Assembly (NCBI GenBank): GCA_902728285.1
Contig: CACVBU010000538.1
Location: 585,141-649,140, forward strand
Length of the DNA stretch: 64,000 bases
Direction: 5' to 3'
Source of the DNA: Clytia hemisphaerica
Taxonomy: Eukaryota > Cnidaria > Hydrozoa > Leptothecata > Clytiidae
Shown: piece after piece, positions 47,690 through 58,713 of the stretch
Numbering within the stretch: the first letter of the stretch is position 1
Layout: every line of letters begins with the position of its first letter
Notes under the pieces: generated by a model
Databases searched by the model: none
What the model saw: only the letters and a program-made list of their open reading frames with translations
What the model was told of the DNA's origin: nothing
Position numbers and translations under genes: made by a program

Positions 47690-47886
47690 TCTCGGCTACA
47701 ATACCCCCTGGCGTTTGGAAAAAGGAGGCTGATTTAGAATCAGGGCAAAAGAGGGAAATTTCAAACAATTTTTCCCAAAAATCAATAAGCAGGGGGGGGA
47801 GTTGGAATAAGAATATCCTGGGTGGAAAATTTTCAAAAAATTAATCAGCAGCCCCCCCCCCCCCCGGCTATTAGGTACCCGAGAAT
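47690..47886. mobile_element. TA-flanked MITE (CTCGGGTACCTAATAGCCGG family), copy A
   Basis: The right end CCGGCTATTAGGTACCCGAG with a C14 run is intact; the left end is CTCGGCTACAATACCCC. Same family at 51251 and 60361. It lies just downstream of the secreted-repeat pseudogene. Confidence 0.7.
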
Positions 47887-47923
47887 AGTAACAATAAATT
47901 TGAAATCTTTCATAACTGTACTC

Positions 47924-48731
47924 TCAATGAGACTTGTATTTTTTTTTGCAAACGTCGTTAGGCCAACCATCACTGCATCCGTCAGAGCTTTTGAGCACTC
48001 CAAAATTTGCAGAAGAATATTCACTGCAGGGATTCCATCACATGAAGGTTTGTCCACTGCTTCGACACCATCCGCTTGGCCGAGAACAGACTGTACCTTT
48101 CTCGCTTTCGCTGATGGCATTGGGCCAAACTAGTTGACATGAAGAGCTGCTTTTTAAGACACCCAAGTTACCACTAGCGTCTGTACAAACTTGGTCAGGG
48201 ATTCCATCTGCATCGCAATCAATCATTGTAAAGGTGCGGTCTTGACCGCAAAAATTATTTCCTCTAGGACAACTGTTGCCTGCTTTACTTTTGCAAACAC
48301 CCGACGGCCAAGTGGACTCGCAAGCATTTGAGCTTTCGATAACACCAAATTGACCATTTAAGGTGGAACAAACTGGATCAGGGATCCCATCATCATCACA
48401 ATCCAGGTAAAAGTAAGCTGCGCCTACTCCACACCAATTAGCAGGCCGGGGACAAACTGTTCCTTTACATGTTTGACATAGTGCATTGGGCCACTGGCTT
48501 TTACATCCACTCGTCATCCCAATGAAACGCCAAACTGACCTTGTAAGCCTGAACAAACTGGGTCGAGTCTTCCGTCTTTATCACAATCCATGAGTGTGAA
48601 AGTTTGTGAATCAGGATGACACCAATTAGCTCGTCTCACACATGAGGGAAGTTTTTTACCACACTGCTTTGAAAAGACGCTCGAAGTTGTATACAACAAG
48701 AGCAAACTGAGCAAATTTTCTTCTGGTGTAT
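47924..48731 (-). pseudogene. Secreted four-repeat Cys/Asp-rich protein, broken copy A
   Basis: Colinear with the intact gene at 51567-52400 but disabled. The start codon and first residues of the signal peptide are deleted (near 48714-48720). A 2-bp insertion near 48530 shifts the frame after the first repeat. Deletions of about 10 and 17 bp near 48030 remove the last DxDxDG motif and leave an in-frame TGA. One conserved cysteine in repeat 4 is serine (NAISESEK). Between the breaks the repeats are well preserved (DCDDDGIPDPVC, DCDADGIPDQVC), so the decay is recent. Confidence 0.88.
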
Positions 48732-48872
48732 ATTGTTCTGTGCTAGTGTACTTATAAACTGAATGATCTTTAATATTTGATCTTCTATAAATAAGCTTTT
48801 TTTTGCCGAGAATAGATGTTGATGGCGCAGGAACTACATAGAAGGACCTTCCAAAAAATTTTCTTCTCCGTT

Positions 48873-48970
48873 CTCAGCTGGCACACGACGTTGTTTCAAC
48901 GTTTATCTAACGTTCACAACGTCCATATAACGTTAGATGAACGTTGAAACAACGTTGTGTGCCAGCTGGG
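48873..48970. mobile_element. 98-bp palindromic MITE, copy 5
   Basis: Duplicated partner of the copy at 43391. Confidence 0.85.
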
Positions 48971-49743
48971 CTGTCCTTATTCTAGAGTTAATGTTTAACC
49001 TGATAAAGTGATGACATCGGACAGAAAAAAAACATCCCATTCAAAATTGACACAAAGTAGCCGAATGTGTATTTAAAGACATTTTCTTGATGTAAATCTG
49101 TTGCATAAGTAGATACTTAATTTGACTTAGCGTTTATAGATATGAAAGTTTTTAGTAGGGCAAAATGGGTTACGGGTATCTGTGTCAGGGTATCTTTTTT
49201 AGCCTCCACGAGTACCAGGTAGGGTCGCAAATCAGACCAAAGCACCAAATCAGAAAAATTAGTCCCCCGTAGGAAGCCTTTTTTGGAAAATTTGGAATAA
49301 AAGTAGAACATTTGAGAAAATTTTGGAATTTCAGTCCCATTCAGGGACACTTTTTTCGCAAATTTCTACACCATTTTTGAAAAAACGAGTCACACGTAGG
49401 GTCCATTTTTCAAAATCTCACCGGAACACCCCCGTCGGTCGGCAAGGGTAGTACCCCAGATGTACTATTTACCAGGGTTCACTATAAATAAAATTATTCT
49501 GGCATAGATTTATTTGAAAAATGCCAAACGAAGGTCGAAGGTTTGCAAGAAATAAACTGCGAAGTTTTATTGTCGACAACTAAAATTCCACCATGCACTC
49601 AATGAACAAGTAAGACAGGGGTGGGGCATTTAGTTTCTGATACTTAGTAAAAGTCACGCTCAAATAATTGGTATAAAATATCATCAAATAGTTCCGGACT
49701 ATAAAGCTTTCTTACAAAATCCGTGCTAAAATTTGCTGAACAA

Positions 49744-50454
49744 TTATACACCCCCTTCTCACAGACCCATTCTTCCCACTGGAAAAATTGGCCAAAATAT
49801 CGTCCTCAGACGAAAAGTATACTCTAATTTTTGTCCCCGCTGAAAATAATAACATAAGCAAATCGTTAGATGGATAGATATGATATGAGCCCTCCGAATG
49901 CATTCGGAATGGGTCCTACCCACGAAGGAGTAGGAATCACGGCGCTAACAGACACTGCAACTTGACAGACGCGAGCTGCCAAGTCATGGCGTATATACCA
50001 TGACACTCGGACGACACTGGGAGAGCGATGCTCACGCGAGGCGGAACCTTATGAGTGCCACGGCACGTCACAATGTCTGTCTAATCTACACACACTCTTG
50101 CATCAGAGTAATGGTACCTTATCCCCCTCACATGGCATGGGTTGACCCGGGCGATGCTAAATTCACTTGCCAAGTGAATTGTAGAGACACAGTGGGTATC
50201 GAACTCGGGCCTCCCAGGCGGGAGTCAAGAATGATAACCACTATACCACTACGCCTTTTAACATAAGCAAATCCTCACTGCAAAATATTGTTTTCTTTTT
50301 TCCATCCCCACTGAATTTTCTGGCCCTAAAAACAATGGAATTCGAATCCCCAGCCATAAAATAGATGGGATAATCAATCCCCATTAAGTTTTGGTCCGTT
50401 ATCTTTACCACCACTATCTGAAAAAATACCACCGAGTCTGTGAGAAGGGGGTGT
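49744..50454. mobile_element. CTTCTCACAGACCC-family MITE, copy 7, split by a SINE
   Basis: Duplicate of 44443-45149 with the same SINE at the same site, so both insertions predate the duplication. Confidence 0.8.
49865..50258 (-). mobile_element. tRNA-derived SINE, copy 4
   Basis: Same TAACATAAGCAAATC duplication (49850-49864 and 50259-50273) as copy 3. Confidence 0.9.
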
Positions 50455-51250
50455 AATTGCATTACAAGAAATCTGTTAGCAATATTTTCAAATTTTTGAT
50501 CCTCATCCAAGAATATCATCTCTTCCCACAATATATGTTTACAAACTAAAAGAATTTTTTTACGAATTAAAAGCCTTTAGATAACTTAATTTATTATATT
50601 ATCAAGCTTAAAAGATAGAACTGTGAACTCTTCCCTGTAGGAGGGGATAAAAAATCATGAAAACATTTTCATTCAAAAGCCTCTCTTTTCTCAAAAGTTT
50701 TTCGATATCTCCGAGACAAACTGAAGGAAATTTTAAAATGACATTGGGCTTTTCCAGAAAAGAATTGTACCCCTTCTGTTGACCAACATGAATTTTTTTT
50801 CAATTTTTTCAGGACCCACTTTGATTTTTTCCTCATTTTTTTTGGACCACCCTGGATTTTCAAGTTTTACTGAACTTCATGGAACAAATACCACTTTTCT
50901 TCTTTACTTGTGAAATTCCAGTGACAGCGAACTTGTTTGTGCTATTTGAATTTACTAAACAAACTTATTAATATTATGTTTTTTTATACACCAAATTCAA
51001 AATATCTATACCGGGATCGGCTCAGGACGAAAGTTTTTCCTCTATCACCCTTGGAATATTGAATCAAACATAAAAAGCCAAAGATTGTATGAACCAAATA
51101 AGTAATTAAAACATAAACATTTCCTTTAAACGATCTTTTGCAAATGCAGATACTTTGTATATTGCTTATAAGTTTATTCTTGAATTTTAAACATTCAAGA
51201 CCCTCATTAAAAAAAAAGTTAAAAAAAAAATCTAACATAAGAAATCATTA

Positions 51251-51534
51251 CTCTCGGCTACAATAGCCAGGGGGTTTGGAATAAGCAGGGGGTCGGAAAA
51301 AATCTCAAAATTTAATAAGCGGGGAGGGGGGGTTGTAATAAAAATGTCCTGGGTGGAAAATGTTCGAAAAGGAGGCTGATTTAGAATTAGGGCAAAAGAG
51401 GGAAATTTCAAACAATTTTTTCCCAAAAATCAATAAGCAGGGGGGGGGTTGGAATAAGAATATCCTGGGTGGAAAATTTTCAAAAAATTAATCAGCAGCC
51501 CCCCCCCCGGCTATTAGGTACCCGAGAGTAGTTA
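51251..51534. mobile_element. TA-flanked MITE, copy B
   Basis: Larger than its copy-A partner (it has an extra GGGGGTTTGGAATAAGCAGG block). Right end CCGGCTATTAGGTACCCGAG. Confidence 0.7.
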
Positions 51535-51566
51535 CAATGAATTTGAAATCTTTCATAACTGTACTC

Positions 51567-52400
51567 TCAATGAGACTTGTATTGTTTTTTGCAAACATCG
51601 TTAGGCCAACCATCACTGCATCCATCAGAGCTTTTGAGCACTCCAAACTTTACAGAAGAAAATTCACTGCAGACAGGGTCTGGGATTCCATCACCATCAC
51701 AATCCTTGAACATGAAGGTTTGTCCACTGACTCGACACCATCCGTTTGGCCGAGAACAGACTGTACCTTTCTCGCTTTCGCAGATAGCATTGGGCCAATC
51801 TAATTGACATGAAGAGCTGCTTTTTAAGACACCCAAGTTACCACTAGAGTCTGTACAAACTGGGTCAGGGATTCCATCTGCATCGCAATCAATCATTGTA
51901 AAGGTGGCGCCTTGATGATTGCAAAAATTATTTACTCTAGGACAACTGTTGCCTGCTTTACTTTTGCAAACACCTGACGGCCAAGTGGCACCGCAAGCAT
52001 TTGAGCTTTCGATAACACCAAATTTACCAGTTGATCCAGAACAAACTGGATCAGGGATCCCATCATCATCACAATCCAGGTAAAAGTAAGCTTCGCCTGC
52101 TGCTCCACACCAATTAGTAGGCCGGGGACAGACTGTTCCTTTACATGTTTGACATAGTGCATTGGGCCACTGGCTTTTACATCCACTCGTCATCCCAATG
52201 AAACCAAACTGACCTTGTAAGGATGAACAAACTGGGTCGAGTCTTCCGTCTTTATCACAATCCATGAGTGTGAAAGTTTGTGAAGGATTACACCAATTAG
52301 CTCGTCTCACACATGAGGGAAGTTTTTTACCACACTGCTTTGAGAAGACGCTCGAAGTTGTATACAACAAGAGCAAACTGAAGCAGATTTTGATCCACAT
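51567..52400 (-). CDS. Secreted protein with four Cys/Asp-rich (DxDxDG) repeats, 277 aa
   Basis: The frame is open from 52553, but the ATG at 52400 is chosen because MWIKICFSLLLLYTTSSVFS is a clean signal peptide. The mature chain is four tandem repeats of about 62 residues: C..(K)G..CxRxxxWC, then FxxxDCDxDGIPDPVC, then FGVxxSSxxC and WPNxxC. Each repeat has six cysteines. The DxDxDGxxD core resembles thrombospondin type-3 / EF-hand-like calcium loops, so Ca2+ binding and extracellular location are likely; the first repeat has DCDKDGRLD. The chain ends CKKQYKSH. No introns within the coding region. I know no named family with this exact repeat. It is the functional partner of the pseudogene at 47.9-48.7 kb; copying of the whole ~3.7-kb block explains the pair. 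Confidence 0.88.
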   Translation of the reverse strand: MWIKICFSLLLLYTTSSVFSKQCGKKLPSCVRRANWCNPSQTFTLMDCDKDGRLDPVCSSLQGQFGFIGMTSGCKSQWPNALCQTCKGTVCPRPTNWCGAAGEAYFYLDCDDDGIPDPVCSGSTGKFGVIESSNACGATWPSGVCKSKAGNSCPRVNNFCNHQGATFTMIDCDADGIPDPVCTDSSGNLGVLKSSSSCQLDWPNAICESEKGTVCSRPNGWCRVSGQTFMFKDCDGDGIPDPVCSEFSSVKFGVLKSSDGCSDGWPNDVCKKQYKSH

Positions 52401-52594
52401 TTTCTTCTGATGTATATTGCTCTGTGCTAGTGTACTTACAAACTGAATGATCTTAAATATTTGATCTTCTATATATAGGCTTTTTTTTGCCGAGAATAGA
52501 TATTGATGGCGGAGGAGGTGAGAATCCTTGAGTTTATCTGCCGAAAATCTCACGTCAGGGGGGTCTGTGTCAATTAAAATCCAGGTGGTAGAGC

Positions 52595-53750
52595 TTCAAG
52601 AATCATTCGCTTCAAACTTTCAAACCCCCGTATTCATGAGATATGCATCACTGCATATAATTACATTCCAGATTCATTCAGTCAAGACAGTATTTAATTA
52701 AAAATAAGACTAGACAATTATCCAAGTTGCATCCCGCAATTAAAAGCTAGGTATTATTTGATATGTAGTTGTCATCCCCTTCCCCATTGTTCAAATTAAT
52801 TAGCATATTTTGTCCTGGCGGCATTATGCCACTAATGGTTCGGATCATAATTCTTAATTCCGATTTCGGATTATTTTCGGGAAACGGATTGCATAAGAAA
52901 AATTGTTTTTGTAGTCTCAAGAAATAAACAAAGAACAGTCAATGATGACGAATACTGTTTAAAAAATTACAAATGATTAAGTACGATCTAATTAAACAAA
53001 TTTCTTACACTAGTTTTCGCTACTAGATTCCACTATTAACCTATTTCATAGGATTCATGCATCTGTTGTGCTATTCAAACTTCGGTTAAGGAGTTTCTTA
53101 AAATCAATGTTTTTAATTTGTAATTGTGCGTAAATCCGATCAATCGTGATACAATTAAGGTCATAATATATTGAGAATTTTGGTTATTTTAACGTTTTTC
53201 AAGATTTAAAGTTCTGGCGAGAAAGTCGATTTTTGGCTATCTTTTTAATTTAATCGAATATTTCAATTTGGGAGGGGTTGGCAGACTTCCAGGCTATATT
53301 CTGAGTCTTACTGGACTATTTTTGAACTTTTGGATCCTTAGTCTTAAGTCTTAAGTCTCATGTTAAAACTCAGAGTTAAAACTCTACCCTTCCAACCTAC
53401 TTTAGAGCACTTACAAATCGATTGTGGTTCAAAAACTTCCCGGTTGATTTCCCTTTTTTCTCAAATATTATGACCTTGATTGTAGTCGGGTTCGATTTCC
53501 CGATGTTTCCAGTTTGATTTCCCGATTTGGTATGCGTTTGTGCTTGCACTTACTAGGATATACTCTTTTAAATTTTATGTTAGATATTTTATAAGAATAG
53601 GATGACCCATGACAATTAACGGAGTTTGCAGCCGTCATTACGGCTGTTATTTTTCTATTCAATTTGATATGGGTAAAATGCACAAATCTGTGTTGGAAAG
53701 ACGTTAAAAAAATAAGTGTTCTGTCATCATTCGATTGACTTGGAAACACT
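52595..53750. repeat. Direct repeat, unit 1
   Basis: Starts GAATCATTCGCTTCAAACTT and ends GATTGACTTGGAAACACTG. Contains an extra 39.8-kb-type element (53215-53440) missing in unit 2. Confidence 0.8.
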
Positions 53751-53756
53751 GAATGA

Positions 53757-54455
53757 TCTTTAGAATCGTTCGCTTCAAACTCCCGTATTCATGAGATATG
53801 CATCACTGCATATAATTACTTTCCAGATTTATTCAGTCAAGAGAGCATTTAATTAAAAATGTCTAGACAATTATCCAAGTTGCATCTCGCAATTAAAAGC
53901 TATGTATTATTTGATATGTAGTTGTCATCTCCTGTGATTGTTCAAATTAGTTTGTTTATATTGTCCTGGCGGCATTATGCCGGGTTCGGATCATAATTCT
54001 TAATTCCGATTTCGGATTATTTTCGGGAAACGGATTGCATAAGGAAAATTGTTTTTGTAGTCTCAAGAAATAAACAAAGAACAGTCAATGATGACAAATA
54101 CTGTCTAAAAAATTCCAAATGATTAAATACGATATAATCAAACAAGTTTCTTACATGCACTAGATTTCGCCATTAACCTATTTCATAAGATTTGTGCATC
54201 TGCTATGCTATTCAAACTCCGGTTAAGGAGTTTCTTAAAATCAATGTTTTTCATTTGTAATTGTGCGTAAATCCGATCAATTGCGATAGTCGGGTTCGGC
54301 TGACCTATAACAATTACCGGAGTTTGCAGCCGTCATTACGGCTATTTTATTTCTATTCAATTTGACATGAGAAAAATTCACAAATCTGTGTGGGAAAGAC
54401 GTTAAAAAAATAAGTTTTCTTTCATCATTCGATTGATTTGGAAACTCTTTTCCAT
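53757..54455. repeat. Direct repeat, unit 2
   Basis: GAATCGTTCGCTTCAAACTC to GATTGATTTGGAAACTC; same order as unit 1 but shorter. Both contain GTTTGCAGCCGTCATTACGG. No gene. Confidence 0.8.
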
Positions 54456-54650
54456 TGTTTTTGCTTTTGTAGAACTTATAATCTCGATTCGCAAAAATAG
54501 ATTAATAACTGTAATGACGTAGAAAATATTATGTACTAAAAACACAAATACTATAAAATAGGCTAATGCTTAAGCAAGGGAGGGAATCTTAAGAATCCTG
54601 CAGTTACTCAAAATAAGCAAAGAGAACGACATATTTAAAGGGATTAAAGT

Positions 54651-54776
54651 AGCATAGCCAAGAGGGGCGCAAAATTTGTGTAAGAACGATCAGATTTTTA
54701 TGACACCGTAATTATAATTACAGTGTCATAAAAATCTGCTCTCCTACACAAATCTTGCACCCCTCTTGGCTACGCT
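54651..54776. mobile_element. 126-bp palindromic MITE
   Basis: AGCATAGCCAAGAGGGGCGC and its near complement GCACCCCTCTTGGCTACGCT, arms about 60 bp, centre near 54713 (ATAATTATAATTAC). Confidence 0.85.
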
Positions 54777-54789
54777 TCTAGATTAACCG

Positions 54790-55602
54790 ATGATCTTTTA
54801 TATTTGGCTTAGAGATACCTTTTATGGTCCTAAGAAACACCTCCAAAGTTTTTGATCCAATCATTATCCAAAGATGAGATATTCGACTTTGAATTTTCAA
54901 ATTTTTATTTGAAAATAATAGAGGGCATATATTTGTTTCACTTATTATAAATGCTGTAGATGCTATCTGCTAAAAGTGCTATGAAATTCCATGAAAACTT
55001 TGAAAATGATAGCAAATATTTCAAGTTTTGTTGTCTGCCATCTTGATGGTCCCTGGTTGTGCTTTGAGTTTTAAAAAGTAATTTTCATTCCACTATTTTT
55101 TCACGGTTGTGTGGCCACCATCCCGCCATTATGAAAATAACTGCTATTTTGATTTCAGATAGACCCGTGCGTGGAGCAAGCTACAGTTTCTGCTCTTCCC
55201 TTCCCTTTTGTTGGTTTAAATTTGACAATCAGGCTAAGAAAACATCATCCAGTCTAATTTCAGATGCAATTTTTACTGTGAAGAAATTGCAAACTTTGCT
55301 TTGCTTGCTGAAGGTTGATGTTTTACTATTTTTGCTGATGGGGAGTTTGTAAGTTTATTTATAAAAAGTGCTAGAGATTTGGACAGCAAAAGTTTAAATG
55401 AGTGCACTTACAGTAAATATAGTAAAAATAGCGATGAAACAAATAGGCCCAAAAATTCGATGTAAAGACTTTGAAGACTGTGTAAAGACTCATTTTTAGA
55501 GATTCCCAAGTCAAATACCTCAGCTTTGGAAAAAAATTGGACCAAAAGATTTAGAGGTGTCTCTCTGGGCCATCTCTAAGCCAAATATCAAAAATTGTCT
55601 GA
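54790..55602. mobile_element. Degenerate inverted-repeat element
   Basis: TTTTATATTTGGCTTAGAGA at the left mirrors TCTCTAAGCCAAATATCAAA at the right with diverged continuation. The 81-codon plus frame inside (55107) is not supported. Confidence 0.5.
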
Positions 55603-55642
55603 TAATCCATTTAAAAGATAACGAAAAATTTCACCATCGCAA

Positions 55643-56931
55643 TTTTTTTTTTTTTTTATATGATTTGAAAAACTACATTACACTTACGAACATATACTAC
55701 TTACAAAAACAAACACAGAAAAATTAAATAGCTCCTCCCCCCGCAAGGCACTAAGTGATATCGCCAAGGTACTAAGCTATTGAATAGAAGAAAAAACTTA
55801 AAGGGAAAACCATCACTAAAAGGATAAACACAAATATTAAAAAAATATTAGAGCTGTGTAAGGAGATCATTAAGCTAAAATAAGGCAACACTAAACCTCT
55901 CAGAGTCAAGAATAAATTCAATGGCAAGATTAATTATTGAGTTGTTTAGGTTGAAAGGTAATTCTGAATCACCGTACAACAAAAGGTTGAAGAGCTTAAA
56001 AGGGCTTAGTGGATAAGTATTTATGTCTAGGTACTGAAGTTTGTTGAACAAAAGATGTCTTACCTGAGAGTAAATAGAGCAGTGCAAAAGAAAGTTGAGT
56101 GTTTTCGATGGAATTTGTCCTACACGCACAAAAGGATCTAAGGTATCACGAAAACCATGTCTAAATTTATGCCCATTGAGGTGACTAAATCCTACTCGAA
56201 GACGGTTGAGAAGGACCACACCCTGATTGTCACGAGCTCCAAAAACAGGAGAAGGTTTGGGCCTTAGAAACTCAAAGATTGCATTTTTGAAGGTAGATAC
56301 TGAAGGCATATCTCTTATACGACCACCCAGAATATTCCACTGTGATATGCAGTAAGGATAAAAGGAATTTCGGAAACGCTCAGTTCGAATATTAAGTTGA
56401 TAAATAGGATTTCTTGTTCTTAGATTATCTGGTTCCGCAAGTCTTGCTGGTAAGTAGTTACGTAAATAAGAGGAGGCTAAATTGTTCAAAATTTTGTAGA
56501 AGAAGATCATTCTTCTACTAAATCGACGATCAGCAAGACTCTCGAGACCAAGTTCAGAAAAAAGTTTTTCTTGAGACTTCCACGAAAGCAGCCTATTATA
56601 GCACGGCAGGCATTATATTGGATAGATTCAAGCTTACGCACAAAAGTCAAATTTCCAGGATGGTCGTATATGATATCCCCGTAGTCTAAGTGAGTTCTAA
56701 TGTAAGATTTATATAAAGTAAGCAGAGATTTTCTTGGTACATGTTTGCGAAGTCTGTTAATGAGGCCAATACCTTTATTGTCAACGATGTCAAGGAACAC
56801 TCCTCTCGTGTCCAAACCATCGCAATGCTCAACCATAGAACTGATACCACCTCCATAGTTTGATTTCTCTTTGTATATGATATTACGGAGATCATTGACA
56901 TATGGTTAAAAGAACACCAAATTAGACAGCC
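55643..56931 (-). mobile_element. 5'-truncated non-LTR retrotransposon (LINE) 3' end with poly(A)
   Basis: Minus-strand frames 56836-56507 and 56510-55875 are the C-terminal end of a LINE reverse-transcriptase polyprotein: LINRLRKHVPRKSLLTLYKS, IRTHLDYGDIIYD and LESIQYNACRAIIGC (thumb region), then LNNLASSYLRNYLP and RLRVGFSHLNGHKFRHGF near the C-terminus. A single missing base near 56585 puts the two parts in different frames. The catalytic YxDD and the endonuclease are absent (5' truncation). A ~200-bp 3' UTR ends in a run of about 15 A at 55643-55657. A dead copy; it could belong to the LINE that mobilised the SINEs, which cannot be shown here. Confidence 0.85.
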
Positions 56932-57018
56932 CAGCTGGCACACAACGTTGTTTTGACGTCCATCTAATGTTCACAACGTCCATATAACGTTAGATGAACA
57001 TTGAAACAACGTTGTGTG
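56932..57018. mobile_element. 98-bp palindromic MITE, copy 6, truncated
   Basis: Left end CCCAGCTGGCACACAACGTT intact; right end stops at GTTGTGTG without CCAGCTGGG. It abuts the LINE break point. Confidence 0.8.
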
Positions 57019-57525
57019 GTTTTATTACAATGTAAACCGAACTTTTCACCCGGTTCGTACTTCTGCGTATCTTTCTAAGCCTTTTAAACTGTTTTTCAAG
57101 CACAGCTTGTCTATTTACCTTTGACTGATCAAGAAGAAATGATAAAATTTCTCAATATTTCAGAGGCAAAGTAAAGAAAAATTTATATTACTTTTGTATT
57201 ACTCTAATGGCAACAGAGATCCTAAAAGAGACATAGATATATAGAAGTACAGGTTTGATTCATTTACTTAATACCAAATCAATTAATTCTGCTCTCACCA
57301 CTGAGCTCATTGCAACAGTGTCCTTAAAAATACATTAAACCATTATAAAGAATTAAATAGTCGCATGGTTTCTAAAGGTCAGTATGCTTTTTTAAAATGC
57401 ATTCATGTGGACCTTTATACACCCTGGACCAAGTTTCTCAATACCAGCCAAGCAAAATCTTTGATAGGAGTTTTGTAACCCTAATGGCGGTACTACTCAA
57501 TAGCGGTGTAAATGCATCGAGAGGG
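57019..57525. other. Spacer with a repeat shared with 28.95 kb
   Basis: 57430-57530 (AAAATCTTTGATAGGAG, CAATAGCGGTGTAAATG) matches 28960-29060. No gene. Confidence 0.5.
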
Positions 57526-57837
57526 CTAGATCACAGATCTGTAAAGCCCGAAGGGCTAGATTTGCGGCTTTTATCGAAAAGTGAAGCCTAGGTTTGGAAG
57601 GATTTCCTACCAAAGTCACGTGACTAAAGTATGCAATTTCACCAGTTTAAGAGATGTGAAATAGCGTTTGCCGCCTACTTTTTTTGATCTCGCGCTCCGA
57701 AAACAATTAAAATGCTAGATCCTATCCATCGGCACGAAATTTAAAAAGTCAAATTTTTGCTTCCCTTTTTTTTGCTGGAGAAAGCTTAAAGTTACCTATC
57801 TAGCCCTTCGGGCTTTACAGATATCTGTGGGCTAGAT
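57526..57837. mobile_element. MITE with AAAGCCCGAAGGGCTAGAT inverted ends
   Basis: GATCTGTAAAGCCCGAAGGG at the left mirrors CCCTTCGGGCTTTACAGATA at the right. Related to the element upstream of the receptor-like gene. Confidence 0.8.
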
Positions 57838-58190
57838 CTACTTCTCCTCGAAAACTTCTTACATTCGAGCGTGTCTTTGGATTTTCCTTCTTCAATTGTA
57901 ATACATTCAGATGGGCTGCAAAGGTCTTAAATTGATGCTGAACTTGGATGTTTTTGTAGATTTTCCTGAATTTTCACCGTCATTTTTACATCCTATAACA
58001 GCACATCCGTTCAGCTTGTATTTGATGTCAGAATATGTTGGATATTGAATTGTTGGATCTTATACTTGGTCACCAGTCGCCCCCCCCCTTGTTTGAGAAG
58101 ACGATAAAAAATTTCCTTCAGAAAATCCATTAACGCATTTACTTTATTTGTCTTTAAAAGTTCGCTTAACATTAAAAAACACTAAGGGCC

Positions 58191-58330
58191 CGTTTACATG
58201 GATTTTTGGTTCGTGCCGTACTGAGAATTTTCGGTACGGTCTACGGTCTGAACGGTCTGAAGTCTCATTTCGTTTACATGTCAGACCGGTCTGAGATTTC
58301 AGTACGGCCCAATATTCGGTGCGGTCAAAA
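58191..58330. repeat. GGGCCCGTTTACATG repeat
   Basis: Iterated GTACGG, GGTCTGA and GTTTACATG words with inverted pairs; resembles one end of a MITE, with the partner end not found. Confidence 0.4.
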
Positions 58331-58713
58331 TCACCACACTGAAATTACAATAAGGTCAAGAAAATTGATTCGAATCAATTTTTCTCCATTTTCTCAGGGA
58401 CAAAAGTGAGAGACACACGAATGTTATTAAGGGCTCTGACCATAGTCCAAAAATTGATTTTGGTATTTGAACATAAAAGTTATATTTCAGGTTCCTTAAC
58501 ACTTTTAACAAAGAATTGCCTTTATAAATTGCTTTTTAATCGAATCCCTTAAGAGTAATTAAGAATTTAATTGCAAAAATGACGTTATGAACTTTAAAAA
58601 GATGTTGACAATATGTTGCATCACCGTCTTTTACAAAAAGTGCTTAGTTTTAATGGGTAATTAACTTTTTTGTTTCAAAATTTCTTTACACTGTCCGCAA
58701 AGAATTGAACTAA

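Larger units (their letters stand above)
43349..48830. repeat. Tandem segmental duplication, left copy (A)
   Basis: Starts AACTACATAGAAGGACCTTC and runs colinearly with copy B (48832-52520): palindromic MITE, GGCAAAATGGG repeat, SINE-bearing MITE, TA-flanked MITE and secreted-repeat gene in the same order. A differs by a ~1.75-kb block at 45593-47338, a ~180-bp block at about 43665-43845, and small indels. Confidence 0.9.
48832..52520. repeat. Tandem segmental duplication, right copy (B)
   Basis: Begins at the second AACTACATAGAAGGACCTTC and ends near ATATTGATGGCGGAGG. Shorter than copy A because it lacks the 1.75-kb block. Carries the intact gene. Confidence 0.9.
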
